Below, in pieces: positions 1 to 8,502 of a stretch of DNA of 64,000 bases. Every line of letters starts with the position of its first letter. Position 1 is the first letter of the stretch. The notes beneath the pieces were generated by a model. That model saw nothing but the letters and a program-made list of their open reading frames with translations. It ran no database searches and had not been told where the DNA came from. Source of the DNA: JAAURS01 sp044923475 (GTDB taxonomy: Bacteria > Cyanobacteriota > Cyanobacteriia > Thermosynechococcales > Thermosynechococcaceae); contig NZ_CP137338.1 of the NCBI RefSeq assembly GCF_044923475.1, positions 3,348,001 to 3,412,000 of the forward strand, in the 5' to 3' direction. Position numbers and translations under genes: made by a program.

Positions 1-35
1 TCTGAAACTGAGGGTGTTGTCAGGAGCAGAACAAC

Positions 36-845
36 TTATAGCTTTGCCCAATCTTCCGGTAGCATATTAGCCTGAAGGATAAAGCTGCCCTTACCGTCAG
101 GCGTAAGCACATAGGCCATTCCCTGCGGAGCTGGATAAATACCAGTCGCAGCTTCAAAAATATCATCATGTCCCACAATAACCGTGTTTGTGCCCCCTTT
201 AGGCACTGCGGTCAAAAGCGGCATAACGTTGGCTTTCATCTCTTGAACTTGAGCATCTGTGTAATCCTCAAAGGGCAAGAAGTTGAGCTTTGGATTCTTC
301 TGATGCTTGCCAAAAGCTAAATCCGCAGTTTTCCAAGCGCGGCAATATTCACTGGTTATCACCTCACCGACTGGAATCTTCTTTGCCGTGAAAGCCGAAC
401 CAATGTCTTTAGACTGCTGGATGCCAACATCGCTTAGTTTTCGCTGGGTTTCACAGTTACCCAGCTTCATGTTGGGGTCGGCTTGGTCAGCATAGTCCTT
501 TTCAGTTTGAGCGTGGCGGAAGTAAATAATATGTCCTCCTTTCTGAAGGGCACTCAAGAGCGCGGAACCGCTCAGTTTATCTTGGAACGCTGCATTTGCT
601 TTTTCCCCCTCGCTGAGATCTTCAGGTTTCGCGCCTGCGCCGCTTTCACCACCTTGAGCGAGGGTAGCAGTAGGTATACCTGCAACTAGGCGTAAACCTA
701 TTGGTCGATCGACTTGTGCTGTTGCCGATCGCAAAGAAGGTTCTGGCTTTACTTCCGTAGCCTTCACTGAAGGGGAGATCGCAGCCGTTCCTACCAACAC
801 ATAGGCACCCACACTCATCCAAATCTTGGTTTGGCTAAAAGTCAT
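36..845 (-). CDS. Exported histidine-phosphatase-superfamily protein
   Basis: 269 residues. The N-terminus has a hydrophobic stretch (about residues 9-24) ending in a plausible signal-peptidase site, followed by a low-complexity linker to about residue 90, so the protein is probably exported or anchored. The rest resembles the phosphoglycerate-mutase-like histidine phosphatases: the phospho-acceptor region reads FRHAQT (Arg110-His111), a conserved arginine lies in SEYCRAW (Arg169), and the second histidine lies in VGHDD (His226). Members remove phosphate from varied small molecules or proteins; the substrate cannot be read from the sequence. The usual RHG motif is RHA here, a common variant. 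The gene lies alone, downstream of exbD on the same strand with a gap of about 120 bases. Family is fairly sure, role unknown. Confidence 0.75.
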   Translation of the reverse strand: MTFSQTKIWMSVGAYVLVGTAAISPSVKATEVKPEPSLRSATAQVDRPIGLRLVAGIPTATLAQGGESGAGAKPEDLSEGEKANAAFQDKLSGSALLSALQKGGHIIYFRHAQTEKDYADQADPNMKLGNCETQRKLSDVGIQQSKDIGSAFTAKKIPVGEVITSEYCRAWKTADLAFGKHQKNPKLNFLPFEDYTDAQVQEMKANVMPLLTAVPKGGTNTVIVGHDDIFEAATGIYPAPQGMAYVLTPDGKGSFILQANMLPEDWAKL

Positions 846-964
846 CTTGATTTCTCACTCCGCTGATAACATAATAAATTTCACGTTTTTGCTAATTTCC
901 GATCCCCTAGAATTAGCCCGCCTTCCATCCGTCAAAGCTTTGGCTGCTCCACGGAAAACTTTGA

Positions 965-1366
965 CTAAGGCCGCCGAGTGGCGATCGCCAACTTTGCGTC
1001 CTTCACCCGCCGCACCCGATCCATAATGGCGATGATTTTGCCGTGATCTACCGTTTCATCGGCATTCACCACTACCACCATATTTTCTTGAGGTTTTGCC
1101 AACGCCCTCAGTGCAGGCTCTAGCTGCATTAACTGAATGGGCTTGCGGTTGAGCGCAATGGCTCCATCCGGCTTGACCGTAACCATCACCTTCGTCTTCT
1201 GCTGAATCTTTGCGGTGGTCGCCTTAGGCAAATTGACCGGAAGCCCTTCAGTACGAGACAGAAACAAGCTCGACATAATGAAAAACGTAAGAATCGCAAA
1301 GACCACGTCAATCATCGGCACAATATTAATTTGCGCTGGAATCTCTGGATCATCGGGCAGACGCAT
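965..1366 (-). CDS. exbD: ExbD/TolR-type biopolymer transport protein
   Basis: 133 residues, the usual ExbD length. A short cytoplasmic N-terminus is followed by one membrane helix (about residues 15-35) carrying the conserved aspartate (Asp20, in PMIDVVF) that conducts protons in this family. The periplasmic domain follows (residues 45-133). ExbD works with ExbB to use the proton gradient to energise TonB. The start overlaps the end of the upstream exbB gene by 17 bases, so the two are co-transcribed and probably translationally coupled. A tonB gene diverges just beyond exbB and an iron-type porin follows it, which favours ExbD over TolR. Confidence 0.9.
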   Translation of the reverse strand: MRLPDDPEIPAQINIVPMIDVVFAILTFFIMSSLFLSRTEGLPVNLPKATTAKIQQKTKVMVTVKPDGAIALNRKPIQLMQLEPALRALAKPQENMVVVVNADETVDHGKIIAIMDRVRRVKDAKLAIATRRP

Positions 1367-2012
1367 AGGGCACCCCCTGGCGATCGCGATTGCGCCGATA
1401 GATCAACTCCATCTGTCCGCCATATTCCTGTATCAGCGCCATCTGCCGCTGATACAGTCCCCGAAAGATGTTGGCAAACACGAGCGTAAAAATTGCAACC
1501 ACTAGCCCAGAAGCAGTAGAAACCAACGCTTCGCTAATGCCAGCAGAAACCCCCGCCGCACTAGTACCTCCAACATCGCCAAGGTTGAGGGAAGAAAAGG
1601 AATTAATCAGCCCTAGCACAGTGCCCAACAGCCCCAGCAATGGGGAAAGGGCAATAATGGTGTCAAAAATATTGCTAAAGCGCTTAAGAGACGGAATTTC
1701 AGCCTGCGCTTCGCTTTCAAGCGCCAGCCGAAACTCTTCAGGATTGGGGTCTTCCAACTCCACGGCGGACAAAAAAATGCGTGCCATGGGCACATCGCGA
1801 TACTGCTTGAGCTTTGCTGGCACTAGCGTTGGCTCAAGTCGGTATAGCTTTATCACTTCTTGCAAAAGGCGCTGCTGCCGACGATAAACGCGATACCAAA
1901 ACACGCCGCGCTCGATAATGAGGGCGATCGCCAGTACAGAACATACAAGCAGGGGCCACATCACGACCCCACCTTGCAAAAATAGCCGCCCTATAAAATT
2001 ACTTGGGTTCAT
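1350..2012 (-). CDS. exbB: ExbB/TolQ/MotA-family proton channel protein
   Basis: 220 residues from the ATG at 2012. I prefer this start to the in-frame ATG at 2096 because a GGAG sits 7 bases before it and the protein then begins just ahead of the first membrane helix. There are three membrane segments: one near the N-terminus, and two in the C-terminal half within the typical MotA/ExbB block (FDTIIALSPLLGLLGTVLG and the following segment with STASGLVVAIFTLVFA). Together with ExbD it forms the inner-membrane motor that drives TonB-dependent outer-membrane transport. It is first in an exbB-exbD operon and divergent from tonB. Confidence 0.9.
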   Translation of the reverse strand: MNPSNFIGRLFLQGGVVMWPLLVCSVLAIALIIERGVFWYRVYRRQQRLLQEVIKLYRLEPTLVPAKLKQYRDVPMARIFLSAVELEDPNPEEFRLALESEAQAEIPSLKRFSNIFDTIIALSPLLGLLGTVLGLINSFSSLNLGDVGGTSAAGVSAGISEALVSTASGLVVAIFTLVFANIFRGLYQRQMALIQEYGGQMELIYRRNRDRQGVPYASAR

Positions 2013-2356
2013 TTGCGTGCTCCAACGCCAGAGAAAATAGTGCAGCGCTCGATCCTTGTATTCAGCCTTGGATATGGCGCAGGACATCCAAGGCATTTGA
2101 CAATAATCTTTCCTCTGAGCGTAGATTTAATGAGAACTGATGTCAAGATATTATTGAGATAGTAACATCTGTTCAAGATTCTATAGCTTTATCGATGCCC
2201 GCCTCATGGATTTAAAGCTCCCTTTGAGTATGAGTTTCAGCGTTCTAAAATAGATCCCGGCCAGAACATCTACTGCAATAGATGCATATTTATTGCTTGA
2301 CATTCTTTTCTGATCGGCCTAGTTTTAGATCTAAATGAAATTAAATTGCAATAGGA
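2013..2356. promoter_or_regulatory. Divergent exbB/tonB intergenic region
   Basis: About 340 bases separate exbB (minus) from tonB (plus), so both promoters should lie here. I see an inverted repeat GCAATA-N10-TATTGC at 2275-2296, about 60 bases before the tonB start, which could be an operator. I found no convincing Fur-box match in this stretch. Confidence 0.35.
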
Positions 2357-3895
2357 ATGAGCCTTTCCCCTACAGCGCAGAGACAGCGAGAGGTTGAAAC
2401 CAAAGCCCTCAAGAAATTCTTGGCTTTTAGCCTGGTTGGGTCCCTGATGCTGCACACCGCAGCAGGGATTGTGCTTAGCCTTGGTAATTTTCTAACCGCC
2501 AACCTCCCTGAAGAAGAGGAGGATTCGATCGAGCTAACGGTGGTCGATCCAGAAGTCAGTACCGAAGATGAAGGGGGTGGGGGTGGCGGTGGCCCTCAAT
2601 TTTCTCTTTTCAATCCAGCGCCAACGGCAGCGAGCGAACCGGATACGGTGGATGCAATACCCGTCGAGCCTCCATTAGTGGCTCAGGCTACGCCAACGCC
2701 TGAGCCGACCAAAGAACCAGAAGTAGTGGAAACGCCTGAGCCTAAGCTATCTCCAAGTCCTACGCCATCGCCAAGCCCCACTGCATCGCCGAGTCCTACG
2801 CCATCGCCAAGCCCCGTTGCATCTCCAAGTCCTACGCCATCGCCGAGTCTATCTCCTGCACCATCCAGTTTTCCTAAGCCTAAGAACAGTCCACCGTTCA
2901 GTCCCTTTTCTCAACGTCAAACCCCTATATCTGAAGGGACGCCGTCAGGCGACAAACAGGATAAGGCAGTTAAAGCTGGCTCCGGCGAAGCTGCAAAAGC
3001 AGGAACCAGTCTCGGTTCTGGGGAGGGTAAGGGAAATGGTATAGGGTCTGGAACGGGAGATGGCATCGGCTCTGGCTCTGGCAAAGGCATTGGAACTGGC
3101 AGTGGAGATGGATCCGGTCTAGGGAAAGCTCAAGAGAAAGGAGGCGATCGCACCCCTGCGAAAGAAGCCATTGCAGCCAAGTCTGCTCCTCCAAAAGGGC
3201 CGGAACCGCCATCGAAGTCCAGTAAGAAAAAACCAAAGTGCGTCAAAAACTGCGGACTCGATGAGTATCTAGGTGCAGAGGGAACCGCTCGGTTTGATTT
3301 TGAAGTAGACGCCAGCGGCAAGGTTACAAATGTCCGTCTCAAGAATTCGAGCGGTAATGCCGATGTGGATCGCAAAGCAGAAGAAGCGGTGCGCAAACGC
3401 AAGTATGAAGCCTCAGATACTGGATTTAAGGCGAAGATTCGCGTTACCTCCGAACAAGAGGGGTCAGACTTCCAGCGCCAGCAGTCTGAGCGCCGACGGC
3501 AGGATGCAGCCATTCAGGCCGAGCAAGAGCGACTCGCTGCCGAACGCGAGCGACGAGAGCAAGAGCGCGCTCGGCCAGTGGCTGAGCAAGCCCCACCCCG
3601 CAGCCCGGCAGCTGAATCCGTTCGAGAAGCACCGCCAGTACCTGTAGAAAAACCTGCCCCAGCGGCTGAACCTGCATCGCCACCTCCAGCGCCAGCCCCA
3701 GCCTACGAGCCTCCAGCACCAGCACCAGCACCAACCTATGAGCCACCGCCTCCAGAACCACCCGCTCCAGCCCCAGCCCCAGCTTACGAACCGCCAGTTC
3801 CAGCTTACGAACCGCCTCCAGCACCGGAGCCTGCCCCCGAACCACCTCCTCCAGTGTCGGAGTCACCCTCGGAGCCTCCGGTCGATCCACCCTAA
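2357..3895 (+). CDS. tonB: TonB-family protein with an unusual Pro-rich C-terminal extension
   Basis: 512 residues, much longer than the roughly 240 of enterobacterial TonB. In order: a short basic N-terminus, a membrane anchor (about residues 22-48), an acidic patch (PEEEED), a Pro/Ser-rich spacer (about 110-190) encoded partly by a 36-base DNA repeat with units starting at 2753, 2789 and 2825, and a Gly-rich segment (about 215-258). A TonB C-terminal domain follows (about 300-365; GTARFDFEVDASGKV and NADVDRKAEEAVRK are typical). TonB proteins normally end there, but this one continues with a charged coiled-coil-like stretch (370-405) and a Pro/Ala-rich tail built on repeated AYEPP/PAPAP units. 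It should span the periplasm and transmit ExbBD energy to outer-membrane receptors, none of which lies in this window. Confidence 0.85.
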   Translation: MSLSPTAQRQREVETKALKKFLAFSLVGSLMLHTAAGIVLSLGNFLTANLPEEEEDSIELTVVDPEVSTEDEGGGGGGGPQFSLFNPAPTAASEPDTVDAIPVEPPLVAQATPTPEPTKEPEVVETPEPKLSPSPTPSPSPTASPSPTPSPSPVASPSPTPSPSLSPAPSSFPKPKNSPPFSPFSQRQTPISEGTPSGDKQDKAVKAGSGEAAKAGTSLGSGEGKGNGIGSGTGDGIGSGSGKGIGTGSGDGSGLGKAQEKGGDRTPAKEAIAAKSAPPKGPEPPSKSSKKKPKCVKNCGLDEYLGAEGTARFDFEVDASGKVTNVRLKNSSGNADVDRKAEEAVRKRKYEASDTGFKAKIRVTSEQEGSDFQRQQSERRRQDAAIQAEQERLAAERERREQERARPVAEQAPPRSPAAESVREAPPVPVEKPAPAAEPASPPPAPAPAYEPPAPAPAPTYEPPPPEPPAPAPAPAYEPPVPAYEPPPAPEPAPEPPPPVSESPSEPPVDPP

Positions 3896-3997
3896 CGGGC
3901 TAAGTCAATTTGGGCGCGATCGAAAAATATTCAATAACAATATTCAATCTCACGCCCACGCTTTCGGATCTACCGTCGTTTAATCAATCCAAAATAT

Positions 3998-4016
3998 GAG
4001 AATTAAAATCATTATC
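3998..4016 (+). promoter_or_regulatory. Probable Fur box upstream of the porin gene
   Basis: The 19 bases at 3998-4016 match the classical Fur consensus GATAATGATAATCATTATC at 16 of 19 positions, with the right half ATCATTATC perfect. It lies about 60 bases before the porin ATG, where a promoter would be. Together with the neighbouring tonB-exbBD genes this suggests repression by Fur when iron is plentiful. Binding is inferred. Confidence 0.6.
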
Positions 4017-4077
4017 ACTTACAATAACCGAGTTACAGGTGCTTCTCCTGAATTTTGAAGGGAGAAGTGGATCATCT

Positions 4078-5607
4078 ATGGCTCAGTCATTCCATCGATA
4101 TGTTTTCAGTTCAGCGATGTGTGAGGATTTTGAGATCGTGAAATTAACGCTTTTATCCGCAGGCAGTCTTTGTTTGTTTGGATTTGCAACTGCTTCTGTT
4201 CCGGTACATGCATTGCCGTCTCCAGATTCCCTCGATCAAGTAACGTCCGTTTCGCAGCTATCGGACGTGCAGCCGACGGATTGGGCGTTTCAAGCATTAC
4301 AGTCTTTGGTCGAGCGCTATGGCTGTATTGCAGGCTATCCCGACGGTACGTTCCGTGGCAATCGGGCTGCAACGCGCTACGAGCTGGCCGCTGCGCTGAA
4401 TGCCTGTCTGGACCAGATCGGCGATCGCTTTGCCACGAAAGAAGATCTCGCTGCGGTCCAAGCTCTCCAGGAAGAATTCAAGACGGAGCTTGCCACCCTC
4501 AAAGGCCGGGTTGACGGGTTAGAAGCGCGAACAAAAACCTTAGAAGCCCAGCAGTTTTCGACTACGACGAAGCTGCAAGGACAAGCTATCTTTGGCGTCC
4601 AGTATGGCGATCGCCTCAATACGGCAGGGACCGACAGCCGCGCCACTGCGATCGCTCGCGTCCGACTCTCCTTCAATACCAGTTTCAACGGCAGCGACCT
4701 GCTCGAAACCACGCTCGAAACGGGGAATGGCGGGACGGACTTTGTTGGCGGATCTGGCCTTGCCTTGGACGGTAGCGGCGTAGATTATGCCGGAGCGGGT
4801 CCAAATGTTACGCTCCAGCGGTTGGCCTATAGCTTTAAACCTACCAAAAACCTCTCCGTTACCGTCGGTCCCGTTCTCGAAGCGGCTGATTTCATCGATG
4901 CCAATAGCTACGCCAACGACGAAGCCGAAGACTTCAGCTCCAGCTTCTTTATCAATAACCCCCTGATTGTTGCGACGGAGCCAGGCGCGGGGGCGGGGTT
5001 CGATTGGAACGTTGCAGGGGGGCCCTTTAGCATCCGCGCTGCGTTTGTGGCATCTAACGCCACCAATTCTGCGGGCAACATCGATCTAGATGGGGATGGC
5101 ATTCCCGAGAATGGCGGGCTATCGGGCGATCCCTATCAGGCTTCGGCGGAGTTGGAATATGCCAAGTCCTTTGGCAAAGAAGATAAAAACAAAATTGCGG
5201 TGCGCCTTCAGTACACCCGGTCTTCGGTTTTTAACCTGCATCAAAACGTCGTAGGGCTGAATGCAGAAGCCACCTTTGGACGCTTTGGGGTTTTTGGTCG
5301 AGCTGGCTATTCTATCGACCCCACCTTTACAAATGTCAAACAGGCCGACTACTTTTTGACCTGGATGGCAGGCGCTGGCGTGAGAGATCTCTTTATTCCG
5401 GGATCTCTACTTGCGGTTGCTGGGGGGCAGCCTTTGGTGATTCAGGGAGAGCAAGGACCAGAGCAAACCAATTTTGAGGCGTTCTACCGCTTTCCCATCA
5501 ATGACAATATCAGCATTACGCCTGCCGTTATTGTCATTGCAGATCCGGCAAATGGAAGTGGAGAACCCATTATCCAAGGCATGTTGAGAACTACTTTCTC
5601 ATTTTAA
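4078..5607 (+). CDS. SLH-domain OprB-type porin (iron-uptake porin family)
   Basis: 509 residues from ATG 4078, which has GGAGAAG upstream; ATG 4117 and GTG 4039 are alternatives. A signal peptide with core LTLLSAGSLCLFGFATASV is followed by one SLH domain (DVQPTDWAFQALQSLVERYG, then IAGYPDGTFRG), which in cyanobacterial porins binds the peptidoglycan layer. A short coiled coil rich in Leu and Glu (EDLAAVQALQEEF) comes next, then a long beta-barrel region ending in phenylalanine (MLRTTFSF), the usual outer-membrane C-terminal signature. Cyanobacterial members of this family have been linked to uptake of inorganic iron. The Fur box in front and the tonB-exbBD genes next to it fit that role, but the sequence alone does not prove the substrate. 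Confidence 0.88.
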   Translation: MAQSFHRYVFSSAMCEDFEIVKLTLLSAGSLCLFGFATASVPVHALPSPDSLDQVTSVSQLSDVQPTDWAFQALQSLVERYGCIAGYPDGTFRGNRAATRYELAAALNACLDQIGDRFATKEDLAAVQALQEEFKTELATLKGRVDGLEARTKTLEAQQFSTTTKLQGQAIFGVQYGDRLNTAGTDSRATAIARVRLSFNTSFNGSDLLETTLETGNGGTDFVGGSGLALDGSGVDYAGAGPNVTLQRLAYSFKPTKNLSVTVGPVLEAADFIDANSYANDEAEDFSSSFFINNPLIVATEPGAGAGFDWNVAGGPFSIRAAFVASNATNSAGNIDLDGDGIPENGGLSGDPYQASAELEYAKSFGKEDKNKIAVRLQYTRSSVFNLHQNVVGLNAEATFGRFGVFGRAGYSIDPTFTNVKQADYFLTWMAGAGVRDLFIPGSLLAVAGGQPLVIQGEQGPEQTNFEAFYRFPINDNISITPAVIVIADPANGSGEPIIQGMLRTTFSF

Positions 5608-5681
5608 GCTCGCGGATCGGTGTCTGCTACCGGACGCTGACCTTGTTTTTAGGTCCTATCGCGATAGATCGGAGGTATTCA

Positions 5682-6311
5682 ATGTCTTTGAGCGCAAAAA
5701 TCCCAGCTTCGATCGCTCTTCCGTCTCCGATCTATCCCATTCGCGATCGCGCCTGTCAGCGCGGCGAACTGCTACCGATTTTGCCAGATACGCTATGGCG
5801 GATAGACAGCGGATTTATCCGCACGGTTGTTTGGCACTATGGAGGACAAGCCGCAACGCTAGGGATTTGGGGACCTGGCGATTTTTTAGGTCGGCTCGTT
5901 CCTCCAGTCGAAGGATGTCAGCTAGAGTGTCTGACGCCCGCAATACTCAGCGGCATCCCCGCCGGTCGCCTGCCTTACAATGCGCTTCACGAAGCGACGA
6001 CTTCGCACTTAGAGCAGTCTCAAACGCTGCTGAACATTTTGCATTGCAGGCCGATATCGATGCGTCTGATGGAGCTTTTGATCTGGTTGGCCCATCGTTT
6101 TGGCAGCGAAGTAGAGCGAGGGTGGGTTTTAGACTTGCGGCTAACGCATCAGGCGATTGCTGAAAGCATCGGCACAACGCGGGTAACCGTTACGCGGATG
6201 CTGCAATCTTTTGAGCGGGAGGGACGGGTAAAACGCCTCCATCACCACCGATATTTTCTGAGCGGCCAGAATGACGCAAAGAACCGTGGGTTAAGTCAGG
6301 TAGAGTTTTAG
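5682..6311 (+). CDS. Crp/Fnr-family transcription regulator with an NtcA-like helix-turn-helix
   Basis: 209 residues from the ATG at 5682, chosen because GGAGGT lies at 5671-5676; an in-frame ATG at 5643 lacks such a site. The N-terminal half is a shortened, weakly conserved cNMP-binding-like beta barrel (WRIDSGFIRTVVWHYGGQ, LGIWGPGDFLG) without an obvious phosphate-binding cassette for cAMP. The C-terminal half is a clear Crp-type winged helix: LTHQAIAESIGTTRVTVTRM is nearly the recognition helix of the nitrogen regulator NtcA. It probably regulates transcription in response to an unknown signal. It stands between the porin gene and an antiporter gene; no target can be assigned. Confidence 0.8.
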   Translation: MSLSAKIPASIALPSPIYPIRDRACQRGELLPILPDTLWRIDSGFIRTVVWHYGGQAATLGIWGPGDFLGRLVPPVEGCQLECLTPAILSGIPAGRLPYNALHEATTSHLEQSQTLLNILHCRPISMRLMELLIWLAHRFGSEVERGWVLDLRLTHQAIAESIGTTRVTVTRMLQSFEREGRVKRLHHHRYFLSGQNDAKNRGLSQVEF

Positions 6312-6445
6312 TCCCGATCGTACTTAGGGCAATAGCGCTCGATTCGCTACAGTGAAGGATAACCAGGACAGATCGATCGAGATTTTTTGGGTCGATCGAC
6401 TGAGCTTTACCGAGGGGAATCCAGCCAGCACGGGGAACGACCTAA

Positions 6446-8500
6446 TTGACGTTAGAAAGCCCTATCATTGCCTTTAGCATCCTAATTGCGACCATCTTGC
6501 TGGTGCCGCCTATTTTCGAGCGCTTGCGGTTGCCCGGCTTAATCGGTCTTTTGATTGCGGGGGTCGTCCTCGGTCAGAGCGGTCTGCGCCTCCTGAGCCA
6601 TGACTCGGAGACGGTCAAGCTGCTCTCGGAAGTCGGTAAAGTTTATCTGATGTTTGTCGCGGGGTTGGAGATCGACCTCGAACAGTTTCGCAAAACTAGA
6701 AACCGCTCCATTGGTTTTGGGTTGCTGACCTTTTTAGTTCCCCTTCTAACGGGTATCGCCATCGGTCAGATGTTTGGGTTTAGCTGGAATGCGTCGCTGC
6801 TGATCGGCTCCCTCTTGGCATCCCATACTCTGTTGGCCTATCCCATTGTGAGCCGTCTGGGAGTTGTCAACAACGAAGCAGTCACCGTGACCATCGGAGC
6901 CACGATTTTTACAGATACTGGAGCGTTGCTGGTACTGGCCATCTGCGTTGGCATCCATCAGGGGGAGTTTACTGCCTTGAACCTAGCCTCGCTGTTAATC
7001 GGGCTAGTCCTGTACTCGGCGACGGTCTTATTTGGCTTTGATTGGGCGGGGAAGGAATTTTTCCGTCGCTCCGGCGACCAAGAAGGAAAACAGTTTTTGT
7101 TTATTTTGTTAGCCCTCTTTGTGGCATCAGTGGGGGCACAGGCGATCGGGGTCGAAAAAATTGTGGGGGCGTTTTTGGCGGGGTTGGCGGTGAATGACGT
7201 TCTCGGACGCAGCCCCAGCCGCGAAAAGGTGGAGTTTGTCGGCAGCGTTTTGTTTATCCCCTGCTTTTTTGTGGATATGGGGCTGCTCATTGACATCCCT
7301 GCCTTTATCAAAACCCTCAGTTCTATTGGTCTGACGGTGGCCATCGTGGTAGGACTCATTGGCAGCAAGTTTGTAGCGGCGCTATTGGCTAAGCTGCTTT
7401 ATCGCTATACCCGAGACGAACTACTGACGATGTGGTCGCTATCGCTGCCGCAGGTGGCGGCAACCCTGGCCGCAACGCTGGTTGCCTACCAAACCCTCAA
7501 TCCTGCTGGGGAGAGGCTCGTCAACGAGAATGTTCTCAATAGCGTCATTGTGTTGATGGTGGTGACTTCCATTGCAGGGCCGCTGATTACCGCACGGGTT
7601 GCGAGTTTGCTGCCCCAGCCCCAACCTTCGGCAGAATTGGAGCCGTCCATCTGGTGGGAAAGTCAAACCTGCGATATTACTGCGCGATCGCAGATGCCAT
7701 TCACTATCATTGTTCCTTTATACAATCCCCAAACCCAGCGGTATCTGATTGAAATGGCAGCGCTGCTGGCTCGTAACGAGTCTGGGAAAATTGTGACCTT
7801 GACGATCGCCCGGTCCCCCGTCCACATGGACAATCCGCAACTAGATCGGGCACTGGCTCAAAGTCAGCGCATGATGGAAGGCGCGGCTGCCATCGGTCGG
7901 GAATTTGGCATCGCTGTGACGCCGAAAGTCCGCATTGACGACGATATAGCCCTCGGGATCAGCCGCGCCAGCCGGGAGGAGAATGCCAGCTTGATTGTAA
8001 TGGGCTGGAGTCGGACCTCTGGCTTCCGGGCGCGTTTGTTCGGTAACGCGATTAATAGCGTATTTTGGTCCTCTCACTGCCCGGTCGCCGTCGCTCGCCT
8101 CCTGAGCAGTCCCACAACCTTTAAGCAGATTTTAGTCCCCATCGAAAGTTTGAGTCCGCAAGCCTTACGGATGATTCAGTTTGCGCAGTTGTTGGCCGCA
8201 AACCATGAGGCCAGCGTGACGCTCCTTCACGTCTGCGATCGCAGGATTCCCCCAGGGCAAATTGCCCAATTTGAGGTCCAGCTTTTCGAGACTGCGGCAA
8301 ACCCTGCAACCCAAGTTAAAACCATCGTCCACGACGACATTGCTAAAGCCATCGTTCAGGAGGCGAAGTACTTTGACTTAACGATCCTGCATGCGGTCCG
8401 GCAGCGCACGGCTGCCGGATTGGCAGTCAGCGACGTCACCACTCGAGCGATCGACGAACTGACCGGCTCGATGGTCATTTTGGGAGAACCGAAGGGTTAA
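6446..8500 (+). CDS. CPA2-type cation:proton antiporter with two C-terminal universal-stress domains
   Basis: 684 residues, starting at a TTG (TTGACGTTAGAAAGC). About residues 1-385 form a 12-13-helix Na+/H+ exchanger domain of the KefB/NapA type; conserved pieces include PPIFERLRLPGLIGLLIAG, LEIDLEQF and VGAFLAGLAVND. The soluble tail holds two universal-stress-protein domains, from about residue 417 (MPFTIIVPLYN, with the nucleotide-loop-like GWSRTSGFRARLFGN) and from about 558 (FKQILVPIESL). Such fusions are common in cyanobacteria; the Usp part is thought to bind a nucleotide and tune transport. It should act in the cytoplasmic or thylakoid membrane in pH or salt balance. Its stop codon lies 2 bases from the convergent giant gene. 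Confidence 0.85.
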   Translation: MTLESPIIAFSILIATILLVPPIFERLRLPGLIGLLIAGVVLGQSGLRLLSHDSETVKLLSEVGKVYLMFVAGLEIDLEQFRKTRNRSIGFGLLTFLVPLLTGIAIGQMFGFSWNASLLIGSLLASHTLLAYPIVSRLGVVNNEAVTVTIGATIFTDTGALLVLAICVGIHQGEFTALNLASLLIGLVLYSATVLFGFDWAGKEFFRRSGDQEGKQFLFILLALFVASVGAQAIGVEKIVGAFLAGLAVNDVLGRSPSREKVEFVGSVLFIPCFFVDMGLLIDIPAFIKTLSSIGLTVAIVVGLIGSKFVAALLAKLLYRYTRDELLTMWSLSLPQVAATLAATLVAYQTLNPAGERLVNENVLNSVIVLMVVTSIAGPLITARVASLLPQPQPSAELEPSIWWESQTCDITARSQMPFTIIVPLYNPQTQRYLIEMAALLARNESGKIVTLTIARSPVHMDNPQLDRALAQSQRMMEGAAAIGREFGIAVTPKVRIDDDIALGISRASREENASLIVMGWSRTSGFRARLFGNAINSVFWSSHCPVAVARLLSSPTTFKQILVPIESLSPQALRMIQFAQLLAANHEASVTLLHVCDRRIPPGQIAQFEVQLFETAANPATQVKTIVHDDIAKAIVQEAKYFDLTILHAVRQRTAAGLAVSDVTTRAIDELTGSMVILGEPKG

Positions 8501-8502
8501 CC

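Noticed and set aside
2097..2356. Fur box in the exbB/tonB gap
   Set aside because: The best AT-rich candidates match only about half of the 19-base consensus, no better than chance in such a sequence.
3444..3890. A 148-residue minus-strand frame opposite tonB
   Set aside because: Low-complexity Leu/Val/Arg/Glu sequence that mirrors the Pro/Ala/Glu-rich tail of TonB; no ribosome-binding site.
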